Part shown: piece by piece, positions 18,036 to 26,604 of the stretch
Numbering within the stretch: the first letter of the stretch is position 1
Layout: each line of letters begins with the position of its first letter
Source of the DNA: Candidatus Poribacteria bacterium
GTDB lineage: Bacteria; Poribacteria; WGA-4E; WGA-3G
NCBI GenBank assembly: GCA_022825825.1
Contig: JAJDWA010000021.1
Span: 93,386 to 157,385 of the forward strand
Reading direction: 5' to 3'
Length of the DNA: 64,000 bases
Translations under genes and position numbers: made by a program
Notes under the pieces: generated by a model
Told to the model about the DNA's origin: nothing
The model's input: the letters and a program-made list of their open reading frames with translations, nothing else
Databases searched by the model: none

Positions 18036-18845
18036 CTACGTCAACCTAACAACATCCTTCTTAACAATCTCTTTCGTGTGTGTATGATCTGCCTGGGCAA
18101 TTAACTCCAAAGTTTCTGGCGATAACCGTTCCCTCACCTCCTCAGAAACACGACTCTCACCGCGATGTTGCGGTCTGTAGCGTAAGGTCAGGATGCAACG
18201 ATACCGGTCTTTCGGTTTCCAAGGCAGTGCACCGTGTGTCAAGAGTTCAGAGATAATCACTATATCACCTGCTTTTGGCGTAATGTTTTCAACACCTTGC
18301 GGAATATTATCAACATTATCAATTGTTCCATTGTTGAAGATGTGTTCGGGACGATCGTATTCCGCTTTGTGTGAACCGGGAACAACCAACAGCCCACCAT
18401 CACCAGGATGCACATCGGTCAGGTACGGAAAGACGACAAAATCATCACAATAGATTCTACCATTTCGGTTCTCAAAACAGTTTCTATCCCGTCCATAGTC
18501 TTCCCGTGCGCAATGCAGACGAAGTGCTTCCTCTGACTCCGACATACCCGCCCGATCCGCAATCATTGTGCCACGAAACAACTGTGGTTTTTCATTGGTC
18601 AATTCCTTGATGATGGGCCAGGTGGATCTATGCATTGTAAGTGCTTCCAACGCTCTTGAGAATGCAAAACCGTTTGGAAGGTGTTTGCCGCTGGAGTCAA
18701 ATCCGGGTGGAAGTGCTTCGGTGGGAGTATTGATATATTCATTTGCTGCTGCTTGCGCCGCTTTCAATTCTTTCCCGTTAATAACATTCTTCAAGTGTAG
18801 ATATCCAGTAACATCAAAAAGATAACGTTGTTCAGGGGTCATCAT
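18036..18845 (-). CDS. Phytanoyl-CoA dioxygenase (PhyH) family protein
   Basis: A 269-residue non-haem Fe(II)/2-oxoglutarate oxygenase-like protein; the family hydroxylates diverse substrates and the substrate here is unknown. Family marks seen are YLHLKNVINGKEL near the N-terminus, VHPGDGGLLVVPGSHKAEYDRP in the core, and TKAGDIVIISELLTHGALPW followed by RYRCILTLRYRP, which carries the distal His and the 2OG-binding Arg. I could not place the first HxD pair with certainty (candidate region LRLHCARED). The ATG at 18845 has AAAGGAG 7 nt upstream; it follows the J-domain/FGE-fold gene by 4 bp, so the two are cotranscribed. Confidence 0.85.
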   Translation of the reverse strand: MMTPEQRYLFDVTGYLHLKNVINGKELKAAQAAANEYINTPTEALPPGFDSSGKHLPNGFAFSRALEALTMHRSTWPIIKELTNEKPQLFRGTMIADRAGMSESEEALRLHCAREDYGRDRNCFENRNGRIYCDDFVVFPYLTDVHPGDGGLLVVPGSHKAEYDRPEHIFNNGTIDNVDNIPQGVENITPKAGDIVIISELLTHGALPWKPKDRYRCILTLRYRPQHRGESRVSEEVRERLSPETLELIAQADHTHTKEIVKKDVVRLT

Positions 18846-18849
18846 CACA

Positions 18850-19857
18850 TTACTCCTTTTTTACACATCGAAATCCGACACTGGTGACTGAAAAAGAGGG
18901 AATATCTCTTGAACGAAATGAAACCCGTAAATATTCAGCAGGATAATACCATGTTCCTCCACGAAAGACACGAGAATTTTTGACTGTCGTAAAATATGAG
19001 AGAACCGTTTCAATACTATCGCCAGCGATCGGATTACGTTGTGGTGAGTGCTTATAATAATCCGCATGATATGCATCAAGACACCATTCACGGATATTAC
19101 CTACCATATCACACAAGCCGTATCTGTTTGGAGGATAACTCCCAACCGGCGCTATGCGAATTGTGCCTATCTGTCCGTCCCAACGATTGCCGTAGTTTGC
19201 CTTGCTTCTATGAATTGAATCTCCCCACGGATAGGTTTTACCGACTAATCCGCCACGTGCCGCTTTTTCCCATTCTGCCTCGGTCGGCAATCGTTTTCCT
19301 GCCCATTGTGCATACGCCATCGCAGCGTGCCAACTTACCGAAACTACAGGGTGGTTGTCTTTCCCAAGTGGATAACCCTCCTCATTCCAAAGTTTTAAGT
19401 AGTTGCCATCATGGTATTCTCTTGGGATACTGTGCTTGCCCCACTGCGGATTGTCATCAATAAATACTTTATACTGCGCATTCGTGACTGCGTATCTGTC
19501 CATGTAGAAACCGTCAAGATAGACAAAATGCGCAGGACTCTCGTCCGCATCTCCTGCATTGCTGCCCATTAGAAAATGTCCAGAGGGAATCAGTACCATT
19601 TCGGCACCATCTTGACCAATAACTATATCGAAACTCGGTTTAGATTGGTGATTTTGGTTGTAACGTTCCCGTTTTTCATCATCACACAATACTTCGTAGG
19701 CTTCTCTTACGACTTGAAATTTGGCTGCAGCCGCTTTATCGTCTGGATTTTTATCAGGGTGATATTTGAGTGCGAGTTGACGGTAAGCCTTCTTAATCTC
19801 ATCTGTAGAGGCATCGCGCGGCACATTCAAAATTGCGTAATAATCACGTTTTGGCAT
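18850..19857 (-). CDS. J-domain (DnaJ) fused to FGE-sulfatase (SUMF1-like) domain
   Basis: The 335-residue protein has an N-terminal J-domain (residues 1-68, [16 protein letters not shown] at 33-35, [18 protein letters not shown]) joined to a SUMF1/FGE-type domain (about 80-335: [75 protein letters not shown]). The J-domain would stimulate an Hsp70 ATPase. The FGE fold either makes formylglycine or, in many bacterial paralogs, does something else. The catalytic Cys pair of true FGE is absent here (the region reads [21 protein letters not shown]), so sulfatase maturation is unlikely. No signal peptide is seen, so it is cytoplasmic. Confidence 0.9.
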   Translation of the reverse strand: MPKRDYYAILNVPRDASTDEIKKAYRQLALKYHPDKNPDDKAAAAKFQVVREAYEVLCDDEKRERYNQNHQSKPSFDIVIGQDGAEMVLIPSGHFLMGSNAGDADESPAHFVYLDGFYMDRYAVTNAQYKVFIDDNPQWGKHSIPREYHDGNYLKLWNEEGYPLGKDNHPVVSVSWHAAMAYAQWAGKRLPTEAEWEKAARGGLVGKTYPWGDSIHRSKANYGNRWDGQIGTIRIAPVGSYPPNRYGLCDMVGNIREWCLDAYHADYYKHSPQRNPIAGDSIETVLSYFTTVKNSRVFRGGTWYYPAEYLRVSFRSRDIPSFSVTSVGFRCVKKE

Positions 19858-19888
19858 TATCTATTTACCTACGGATATGATATTCTTC

Positions 19889-20200
19889 TTATTGAATGCT
19901 AATGCGGATTTCAGGCAAGCATTGCGTTGAACTTTTATTTTCTCTCCGCGGATCCAGTTCATTGTAAACATCCATTTCCGGATCATCCCAACCCATGCTG
20001 AGCCCCAGTTCTACAAGCAAAGCACTCCGCTCTTCTTCAGTTAGTGGGCTGTCATCATAAAAGAGTTTCTCTTGCATCTGGGCAAATGTTTCCGCAGATA
20101 ACACAACATATTCTGCATTTGTTTCTGGGTCCACAAGGCGCACAAAATTGTCTTTGGAATCCTGAACTGCCTGTCTGAGTTCTTCAGAAATTGCAATCAT
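19889..20200 (-). CDS. Antitoxin-like small protein, no adjacent toxin
   Basis: A 103-residue protein with the pattern DNFVRLVDPETNAEYVVL, then FAQMQEKLFYDDSPLTEEE and GWDDPEMDVYNELDPRREN. Proteins of this shape are found beside small toxin genes in several phyla, and the tail residues normally abut the toxin start. Here the tail is extended (KSSTQCLPEIRISIQ) and no toxin follows; the next gene is the J-domain fusion. It overlaps the HAD gene by 4 bp. Family assignment is by memory of the motif pattern and is tentative. Confidence 0.6.
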   Translation of the reverse strand: MIAISEELRQAVQDSKDNFVRLVDPETNAEYVVLSAETFAQMQEKLFYDDSPLTEEERSALLVELGLSMGWDDPEMDVYNELDPRRENKSSTQCLPEIRISIQ

Positions 20201-20901
20201 AATTTTCTCCTTTCCAACCCTAAAATAATGGGAATTTCAGTCAAGGAAGTCACTTCGTAGTCAGGTTGGGTTGCTGTGTTGTTCTGGACGCCCTCTCGGT
20301 TGAGCCAGACTGCCGATGCCCCTACATTCTGTGCCCCTGCCACATCGTTCTCAAGTGAGTCACCTACATGGAGCATCTGTGCAAGTTCACAACCTGCTTG
20401 CAGGGCAGTTATCTCAAAGATTCTTGGATCCGGCTTTTCAACCTGCACATCTTGCGAGAAAATAACAAAGACGAAGCGATCTTCAAGTCCGCAACGTTCC
20501 GGGTAGGTATTTCCATTAGAGAGTAGGCCCAACTTGAAATGCGGCGCCAAAACATCAAAAGTCGGTATAACGTCAGGATACAGTTCAATATCTTCAAAAC
20601 GGTGCTTCAGATACATTGCGTTCAGGTAAGCAGCGAGCTCCGTATCTGGGTGTCCGATATGTTCAAGTGTCCGTTCAAACGCGCGCAGTCTAATTTCTTC
20701 GAGATTCCAGATTTTGCCTTTTACCTCTTCCGCGAATTGATTCCGAATCACAATCATCTCGTCGACTGTAAGTTCTAAAGCGCGCTGGGTTGGGACCTGC
20801 TGCTGTATCGCTTTTAACGTGTGTTTGAGCGAATGACGCATTACCTTCCGAAAATCCCACAAGGTCATGTCGCCATCAAAAGAGATAACCGAAATTTGCA
20901 A
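20197..20901 (-). CDS. HAD-superfamily hydrolase
   Basis: A 234-residue phosphatase-like protein of the haloacid dehalogenase superfamily. Motif I is FDGDMTLWD (nucleophile D9, acid D11), motif II is LLSNGN, motif III is the Lys in VEKPDPRIFEI and motif IV is HVGDSLENDVAGA. The helical cap lies between motifs I and II. Substrate cannot be inferred. It overlaps the antitoxin-like gene by 4 bp. Confidence 0.9.
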   Translation of the reverse strand: MQISVISFDGDMTLWDFRKVMRHSLKHTLKAIQQQVPTQRALELTVDEMIVIRNQFAEEVKGKIWNLEEIRLRAFERTLEHIGHPDTELAAYLNAMYLKHRFEDIELYPDVIPTFDVLAPHFKLGLLSNGNTYPERCGLEDRFVFVIFSQDVQVEKPDPRIFEITALQAGCELAQMLHVGDSLENDVAGAQNVGASAVWLNREGVQNNTATQPDYEVTSLTEIPIILGLERRKL

Positions 20902-20919
20902 GAACCTCTCCTCTAAAAA

Positions 20920-21306
20920 CTAATATGTAGGCACACCGATAGAAGCATGAATTTGCGCAAACTTCCACGACTCGTCAATCTTCTCCAAAACACCCGTCAT
21001 CCGCATCGTGAATTCTTCTGCTGTGCCTCGTCACTTGAGTTTCCACACTTGACGTGTATAGAACCAAGCAACATTCGCGCGCTCTTGTACATCAAGGTTG
21101 ATAAATGTGATGCTGAAATCCTTAGTACTCGCGACATGATTCCGATAATAAGCCGCAATTTCTGCCTCACCTTCAACGATTTCGCCAGCATCTGTGCCTA
21201 TTTTTACATAGTGCGCAGCAGGAAGCATCATCGCAGTAAGGGTTTCAGCATCTCCAGCAACAAGCGCGTCAAAATATGCTTTCACCGTATCATGTGCATT
21301 CGGCAT
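20920..21306 (-). CDS. SnoaL/NTF2-like protein interrupted by an in-frame TGA
   Basis: The fold is that of small SnoaL/DUF4440-like proteins: AHDTVKAYFDALVAGDAETL, then VEGEAEIAAYYRN and WFYTRQVWKLK. Translation meets TGA at 21031-21033, but the same frame continues with RGTAEEFTMRMTGVLEK and IDESWKFAQIHASIG to a TAG at 20920-20922, which is just what the last strand of the fold should look like. The TGA therefore lies inside the gene. It is followed by C, a context known to favour readthrough. It could be a nonsense mutation, readthrough, recoding or an assembly error. The ATG at 21306 has GGGA upstream; it overlaps the TenA-like gene by 17 bp. Confidence 0.65.
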
Positions 21307-21880
21307 CGTGAATTCCCGTAAGCGCATCCCATAAAGCATTGCTCATCTGTTCACAGGCTTGCACGACTAACTCTTGAGAATCCGATGACAGCGCGTCGAT
21401 CTGCTCAAGCAGTTTTTCCGCTTCATGTTCATTGTGTGAATGCGTTTCAAAATACGGTTCCACCTTTTTTGGCAGTTGATAAAATTCCTTCAAACCAGCT
21501 AACTTTGATTTTGCTGTCTCTGGTTGCTGTGCCTCAAAAGCATAGAGCGCGCCTAATGCCGTTTCGCTTTGAGAAAAAAGATCCTCAGCCGTATCTAACA
21601 GACTTTTCACCTGTGGAATCTGTGCTTCAGAAACCTCAGTGTTAAGACCATCTGCAAAATCCGTCCACATGTCAATGTGTTCTGTCTCCTCTTCCGCTGT
21701 CTCATGGTCGTTTAATGTTTCCCAACCCTGCGGCATCGTTGAGATAAAGGCACCGTATTCACGCGCATAACATTTCAAAGCCTCAACAGGCAATTCGCCT
21801 GCACTCCACGCTTGATAGAACGGATGATCGAGTAAATTATATTTGGAAATTTTACTATCTAATGCTTGCTTGATATCCAT
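21290..21880 (-). CDS. TenA/PqqC-like (haem-oxygenase fold) protein
   Basis: A 196-residue all-helical protein of the haem-oxygenase-like superfamily that includes TenA, PqqC and di-iron oxidases such as CADD. Matching segments are LLDHPFYQAWSAGELPVEAL, CYAREYGAFIS, ETEHIDMWTDFADGL and VEPYFETHSHNEHEAEKL, which supply His/Glu/Asp residues at metal-ligand positions. The exact reaction is unknown. The ATG at 21880 is preferred because GGAG lies 9 nt upstream. It overlaps the SnoaL-like gene downstream. Confidence 0.75.
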   Translation of the reverse strand: MDIKQALDSKISKYNLLDHPFYQAWSAGELPVEALKCYAREYGAFISTMPQGWETLNDHETAEEETEHIDMWTDFADGLNTEVSEAQIPQVKSLLDTAEDLFSQSETALGALYAFEAQQPETAKSKLAGLKEFYQLPKKVEPYFETHSHNEHEAEKLLEQIDALSSDSQELVVQACEQMSNALWDALTGIHDAECT

Positions 21881-21954
21881 AAAATAGCACTCCATTTCTT
21901 ATATTTTAAACTTAGGACGTTGTAAAATCATAGTTTCGAAATTGCAAACTATCT

Positions 21955-22332
21955 TTGAAAATCTATTTTGTTAGTATAGCACATCTATGTGTTGGTGTCA
22001 AGATACAGATTTTTAAAGCAGGGTTATTTAGTTTGGCGAAGCATGACAGGAAACTATCTTACCACTTGATGAATATGTTAGCAGAAGTGCTGACCCACGC
22101 AACAATAAAGGAAAACGACACCCGCTGGGACCCATCCTCAACTTAGGCGCGCACACAACCTTTACGGGCAAAAACACTCGGTTTCACACATAAAGTATCA
22201 CCTTGTCCCGCAACGATCCGTAATCTATTGAAAAAATTAGATGTTGTGGCATTAGAAAACATTAACGAAGTGGGTAAACACCAAATCATGGCAGCTATGT
22301 GCAGGATGGCATTATCGGTATTATGATTCGCA
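21955..22332 (+). pseudogene. Degenerate transposase N-terminal fragment (ISAs1-like)
   Basis: One + frame, broken by a TAG at 22144-22146, contains KTLGFTHKVSPCPATIRNLL and KKLDVVALENINEVGKHQIM, ending at a TGA at about 22324-22326. The pattern LGF-x3-SPCPATIRN-x2-KKLD resembles the N-terminal part of ISAs1-family (H-repeat) transposases. The catalytic domain is missing, so this is debris. Family assignment is by pattern only. Confidence 0.5.
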
Positions 22333-22377
22333 GGTTGGACTGCTATCTCCGGGACAATCAAATATCTCACTTCAAAA

Positions 22378-22425
22378 TCGATACTCATAGTTAACCTCAT
22401 CAACTGAAATTCTTAAAACTATGGT
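22378..22425 (-). pseudogene. Fragment similar to the small ORF at 17738-17944
   Basis: The minus strand encodes VLRISVDEVNYEYRF and a stop, matching the C-terminus of the 68-residue ORF at 17738-17944. Nothing similar lies upstream in frame, so only the tail is preserved. Confidence 0.45.
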
Positions 22426-22450
22426 GGATCTTAGAATTAATGAGACATTT

Positions 22451-22524
22451 TGCACCAGCACGGTTAGGAAACCGTGCCTACCGCGGGAGGGCGAAAGTGT
22501 GTATTTATAAGCTTTACTATAAAT
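22451..22524. repeat. Composite palindromic element, copy A
   Basis: The sequence runs GCACCAGCACGGTTAGGAAA then CCGTGCCTACCG, followed by a tail GCGAAAGTGTGTATTTATAA and CTTTACTATAAAT. The same palindrome-plus-tail order recurs at about 35994-36057, 38332-38400 and 48372-48465. Confidence 0.65.
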
Positions 22525-22548
22525 AACCCTGGACCGTTATGCTATTTG

Positions 22549-22577
22549 TTGCATCGGGGTGGCAATTGTGCTATAAT
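22549..22577 (+). promoter_or_regulatory. Sigma70-type promoter for the solitary methyltransferase
   Basis: TTGCAT (22549-22554), a 17-bp spacer and TATAAT (22572-22577) lie 39 bp before the chosen ATG at 22617. Its position inside the longer possible ORF argues for the downstream start. Confidence 0.6.
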
Positions 22578-22616
22578 TTGCAACGCTTAATAAAGTTAAC
22601 AGGCTGTAAAAGAATA

Positions 22617-23915
22617 ATGAAAAACGTTACGCAAATAATAAACGACTTCGGTGAAAATATCGTTCAGGTAGATGGCGATATTCCTGTTGACTTGCCAGCT
22701 AAGGATGGCGACAGGTTTCTGTTTATCAGTCACGACCAGAGTTTTTTGACACATGGCTTGCACAAATACCCCGCCAAGTTTTTCCCAGAATTACCCCGTT
22801 GGCTTATCAAACGGTATTCACAGGAACATGACCAAATCCTGGATCCATTTGCTGGGAGTGGCACTACAAATGTTGAGGCACTTCTCTCTAAGCGCAACTC
22901 TGTCGGAATAGATGTTGACCCATTTTCCCGTTTCATTTCACAAGTAAAGGTAACCCCTTTGCCAGAAAGAGAACTTAAATCAGCGCAAAAATCACTTATG
23001 GAGGCTATCCTCAATTACGATTCTTCACAGGTTACTGAATCCGACTTGCCTAATTTCCCTTATAGAGACAATTGGTTTAACACAGAAATCCTTTATGAGT
23101 TAAGCTATTTAAGAAAGCAAATTCAACAACTTGATGCTAACGATGAGATCAAAGACTTCTTCAAAGTTTGCCTTTCGTCTATTATCCGTTCTGTTTCTAA
23201 TGCAGATGATAATTGCACCCGTACTGTGATTCGGAAGAAATTGAATAAATTGGTCCGACCCTCCGATGCGCTGAATCGTTTTGCAAAAACAGTTCTTACC
23301 AAAGTACCAAAAATGATTGCGTTTTCTGAAAATTATCCATCCGACATTACCGTTGATTTTCCGGAGGACATGGAGGCAAGGAATATCAAGTATGCGGAAG
23401 GTTATTTCGATCTCGCGGTAACCTCTCCGCCTTATGTGAATGCCGTTGATTATCCCAGAACCCACCAATTGGAGATGTATTGGCTCGGTTTTGCACAAGA
23501 TTCGTTAACTGCTCTGAAGAAACGGAACGTTGGTACAGAAAGTGTTTCTGTCCGCAATTATAAAGATCGACATGAAATCGGAGTGCCAGAGGCGGACGAG
23601 GTCAGGGCTAACATTTTTGAAGTGGATCCGAGACGTGCCTACATCGCCTTTAAATACCTTGACGATATGCGAAAAAACCTCTCTGAAGTTTACAAGGTTT
23701 TGCGCAAAGATGGTAGGTACATCGTTGTCGTGGGCAATAATCGTATTCGCGGGCAGCTATTTGAGAATTGGAAGTATCTGATGCCAATTGCCGAAAAAAT
23801 TGGATTTGAAGTTGAAACCTATTTCGGCTCGGAGATTATCAAACATTTCATTAAGGTGCCAAGAGAGGAACGTATCAACATAGATTGGATTTTAGCGCTA
23901 AAAAAAACGAAATAG
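22617..23915 (+). CDS. Solitary DNA methyltransferase
   Basis: A 432-residue protein with THGLHKYPAKFFPELPRWLI, a signature of a group of site-specific DNA methylases, motif I LDPFAGSGTTNVEALLSKRN (about 76-95) and motif IV VTSPPYVNAVDYPRTHQLEM (about residue 270). SPPY favours N4-cytosine or related amino-methylation of DNA. No nuclease gene is adjacent; it is convergent with the NACHT gene and sits in an accessory island. A longer reading from 22539 would begin upstream of its own promoter, so the ATG at 22617 is used. Confidence 0.82.
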   Translation: MKNVTQIINDFGENIVQVDGDIPVDLPAKDGDRFLFISHDQSFLTHGLHKYPAKFFPELPRWLIKRYSQEHDQILDPFAGSGTTNVEALLSKRNSVGIDVDPFSRFISQVKVTPLPERELKSAQKSLMEAILNYDSSQVTESDLPNFPYRDNWFNTEILYELSYLRKQIQQLDANDEIKDFFKVCLSSIIRSVSNADDNCTRTVIRKKLNKLVRPSDALNRFAKTVLTKVPKMIAFSENYPSDITVDFPEDMEARNIKYAEGYFDLAVTSPPYVNAVDYPRTHQLEMYWLGFAQDSLTALKKRNVGTESVSVRNYKDRHEIGVPEADEVRANIFEVDPRRAYIAFKYLDDMRKNLSEVYKVLRKDGRYIVVVGNNRIRGQLFENWKYLMPIAEKIGFEVETYFGSEIIKHFIKVPREERINIDWILALKKTK

Positions 23916-24014
23916 GGCAGAAACATACTTATAAATAGAGGAGAGGCAAAAAAGTTTTAATAGAAAGTTATCAAGTCCTTAAACCTACGCAAGCAAGCCA
24001 AAGAACCTGCTGGA

Positions 24015-24091
24015 ATGTGCAAAGCGAACAGTGAAAATCGCCATTGAATAAGACGAACAAACTACTATCAACTGGTTGGAATCTGTTTCAT
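24015..24091. repeat. About 75-bp direct repeat, left copy (flanks NACHT gene)
   Basis: The segment TGTGCAAAGCGAACAGTG... ...CAACTGGTTGGAATCTGTTTC is repeated at 26605-26682 with four or five differences. In the + frame it reads CAKRTVKIAIE, stop, DEQTTINWLESVS, so it looks like the tail of a coding sequence. The left copy touches the stop codon of the NACHT gene. Confidence 0.75.
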
Positions 24092-26496
24092 AACACATCT
24101 CTTAAACTTTTGAATGTGAGAACTTCTTCTGTTCTTCTGGCACTTGAGAACCTCTCCTCAATTTCCCGCCATACTTCAGGTGAAACACGTCCAGATGCTT
24201 TGCACGCGAAGATAAGTTCCATTGCCTCAATATACATGACATAGCAACCTAACTCCTCATGTGAAATATTGAGCATGTCATTGGTGATACCCAAAACCGA
24301 AAGCCATGTGTCGTGAATAGATTCCGTTGGTGGTTTAACAGATTCTCCTTCATCTGCTGCTGTGACGAATTCCCGTTGTACCTTAAATCGCTGAACCATC
24401 CGTTGTAAATCCACACCATTGTAGATTTTCATCTGTTCCATACGCTCAACAACCGCTATTCGATTGTCCAATTCTCTGCTGAACTCATCTCCGAACTTAG
24501 AAAATCTATGAGGATATAAATTAGAATTCATACGGTAAATATCTTGATGGAGGTTTGTGTAGGGATCTTTTTCAATATCGGACTTCCTGCATAGGTCAAG
24601 ATAGAGGTCTTGGTATCGGTTGATTCCACGGTAATTTTGTGTGGATAAAAAGTTTTGGGCGCGACCTTGGTAGAGGTCTTGGTCGAATCCTGGGCAGAGA
24701 TCTTTGCCCAGGTCAAGGTAATGGTAGAATTCAAAGTCCTTGTAGTTACTCCGATCAAGTTCTAAGTCGTCATAGTCTGGGTCGTCATAGTCTGGGTCGT
24801 CATAGATAATATTGTCAACCTCTTCATAAATATTGTTGAGCATCCATAGGGAAATGAATTGGCGGATGGCAAATAGTCGTCTGGTAATTTTGTTGTATTG
24901 ATCATTTGGGACATCTGTGATATTTTCTGCCCATCGGAGCAGTCTTTCAAGTTCGTGGAAATCAATGTACTCAAAGGCTTCCGCTTCCATTGCCAAAAGC
25001 AAACCGTCTACTTCGCTCATCAGACCCGCCGTGAATAAGAAAACTTTTCGCCATTGCCAATCATATAAATGCTTATCCACCAGATCATGAATTGGACCGG
25101 TTAGTGATAAGACTTTTTCCCACTGACCATCATATAAATTCTGACCCACCGGATACTGAATTGAAGGCGTGTTTCCTGCGATGTGATTCGCTGTTAAATA
25201 CTCCTGAAACGTTAGGTGAAAGAAAGTGTAGATACCACTAGCCCTTTCAATGAAAAGTCCTGGATCTACAAGAATTGCATCTAGGATCTCGGAGGCATCA
25301 AATCGTGAGGATATGTCAGTCTTCCGTCGGTAGAATTCCTGAATCTGATTGGTGAGTTCGTCCTCACCGAAAACAAGACGGTCTGCCTTAAAGTTCTCTG
25401 CTGCAATTTCAGAAAGTAGCTCCTTTACAGTCGGGATAGCCAAATATGGACTCGCTGGTAGTTCTCTATTAACATGTTTTTCTGCTGTCCACTTTTTGAG
25501 GAAAATGTTAAGAATCTTTTCATACAGGATCGCTTGTCTTGATGGGAAATCTTGTGAGTCTTCATAAACCTGACACAGTAGTACGAGTGATAAAGGATTC
25601 TGTGCTAACGCTTTGATTGCTTGATGCTCTGGATCATTCAATGCTTGCCAACACCGTTGAGCAGTTTTCATCTTTCGATTGGACGGTGATGCAAACCATT
25701 TGTTGATGTAATCCTGAATCTGTGAATCATCAAAGTCTGTCATCTCCACTACAGTGAAATCTGTAAATTCTCCATTGTACGCTCCTACCCGGCTGGAAGC
25801 AATAAAGCGGTTTTGGCTATACTGATGGACGAAATCCCTAATTTTATTGATGACGTTGTTAACGTTCGGTTTTGGTACTTCGTCAAGACCATCAAAAATT
25901 ATTAGCAGTTCACCAGATTTCAACTTAGAATTTGCCCACTGTTCAGGATACGGATAACCACATACCTTAAACTCGTTGATAATCCATGCCTCAATATCAA
26001 TCGGATCCTTTGTAAACCTCCTCAGTTCAAGGAAAACTGGGATACATTTGTGTTCTAAATTCCCATCATCTCCTTTCAGTGCTTCAAGTCCAATCTTGCG
26101 CAGAAAGGTCGATTTTCCGATACCGGGAACTCCGAGGACCATCAGATACTGTTCGTTAGTGGCAACCCTCATCCCGTCTTGGCGTTCATCTGATATTGAT
26201 GTGAAATACTCTCTACCTTTCTGTAGAAATCTCCTTCCAACGTCTTCGGTAGAGTTATGCTTTGTTGCTTTCCTTTTAGCCAGGAACTGAACGACTACAT
26301 AAATGTCGTCAACCGATCTCTTTGCTTCCATTCCAACGCAAAAGACTTGGAGTTGACCGTGACGCTTCTTGTAGCGGCTATTGTAGTCATGAGAGGCGTT
26401 TTTTGAATTTTGGCGTTTATTTTTAAGGCGTTCCCAGGCTTCTTTTGAAAATACTGAAACTACCTTTGTTAAAATCCATATTACGATCTTACCCAT
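24088..26496 (-). CDS. NACHT-domain STAND NTPase
   Basis: An 802-residue protein of the NLR-like NACHT class; bacterial members can act in anti-phage immunity. A hydrophobic N-terminus (GKIVIWILTKVVSVF, 2-16) may insert in the membrane. The NACHT module has Walker A GVPGIGKST (122-130), Walker B LLIIFDGLDE (about 197-206), FIASSRVGAY as sensor segment and NPLSLVLLCQVYED in the winged-helix part. Helical repeats follow, then an unusual Asp/Tyr-rich stretch (YDDPDYDDPDYDD and DLYQ/DLYLDL/DIYR repeats, about 580-680) and a helical C-terminus (HDTWLSVLGI, HEELGCYVMYIEAMELIF). No separate effector domain is recognised. Its coding region is bounded by a 75-bp direct repeat. Confidence 0.88.
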   Translation of the reverse strand: MGKIVIWILTKVVSVFSKEAWERLKNKRQNSKNASHDYNSRYKKRHGQLQVFCVGMEAKRSVDDIYVVVQFLAKRKATKHNSTEDVGRRFLQKGREYFTSISDERQDGMRVATNEQYLMVLGVPGIGKSTFLRKIGLEALKGDDGNLEHKCIPVFLELRRFTKDPIDIEAWIINEFKVCGYPYPEQWANSKLKSGELLIIFDGLDEVPKPNVNNVINKIRDFVHQYSQNRFIASSRVGAYNGEFTDFTVVEMTDFDDSQIQDYINKWFASPSNRKMKTAQRCWQALNDPEHQAIKALAQNPLSLVLLCQVYEDSQDFPSRQAILYEKILNIFLKKWTAEKHVNRELPASPYLAIPTVKELLSEIAAENFKADRLVFGEDELTNQIQEFYRRKTDISSRFDASEILDAILVDPGLFIERASGIYTFFHLTFQEYLTANHIAGNTPSIQYPVGQNLYDGQWEKVLSLTGPIHDLVDKHLYDWQWRKVFLFTAGLMSEVDGLLLAMEAEAFEYIDFHELERLLRWAENITDVPNDQYNKITRRLFAIRQFISLWMLNNIYEEVDNIIYDDPDYDDPDYDDLELDRSNYKDFEFYHYLDLGKDLCPGFDQDLYQGRAQNFLSTQNYRGINRYQDLYLDLCRKSDIEKDPYTNLHQDIYRMNSNLYPHRFSKFGDEFSRELDNRIAVVERMEQMKIYNGVDLQRMVQRFKVQREFVTAADEGESVKPPTESIHDTWLSVLGITNDMLNISHEELGCYVMYIEAMELIFACKASGRVSPEVWREIEERFSSARRTEEVLTFKSLRDVL

Positions 26497-26604
26497 TGCT
26501 TACTTACCTGTTTCAATTAGTGCTAATGCCAAATGAAAAAAATCTATGAAAAACAGCGAAGATGTCGGTGGGTTTCTAATAACAGAACTGCTCGTTAGAC
26601 CAAA

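Noticed and set aside
21031..21033. Selenocysteine reading of the TGA in the SnoaL-like gene
   Set aside because: The site lies between Lys and Arg in a non-redox fold and I see no convincing hairpin after it; mutation, readthrough or error is more likely than Sec.
22539..22616. Longer start of the solitary methyltransferase
   Set aside because: A sigma70-like promoter (22549-22577) lies inside this extension, so the ATG at 22617 is favoured.
24088..26496. Second P-loop or TIR effector domain in the NACHT protein
   Set aside because: No second Walker A or TIR motif is visible outside the single NACHT module; only helical and Asp/Tyr-rich sequence remains.
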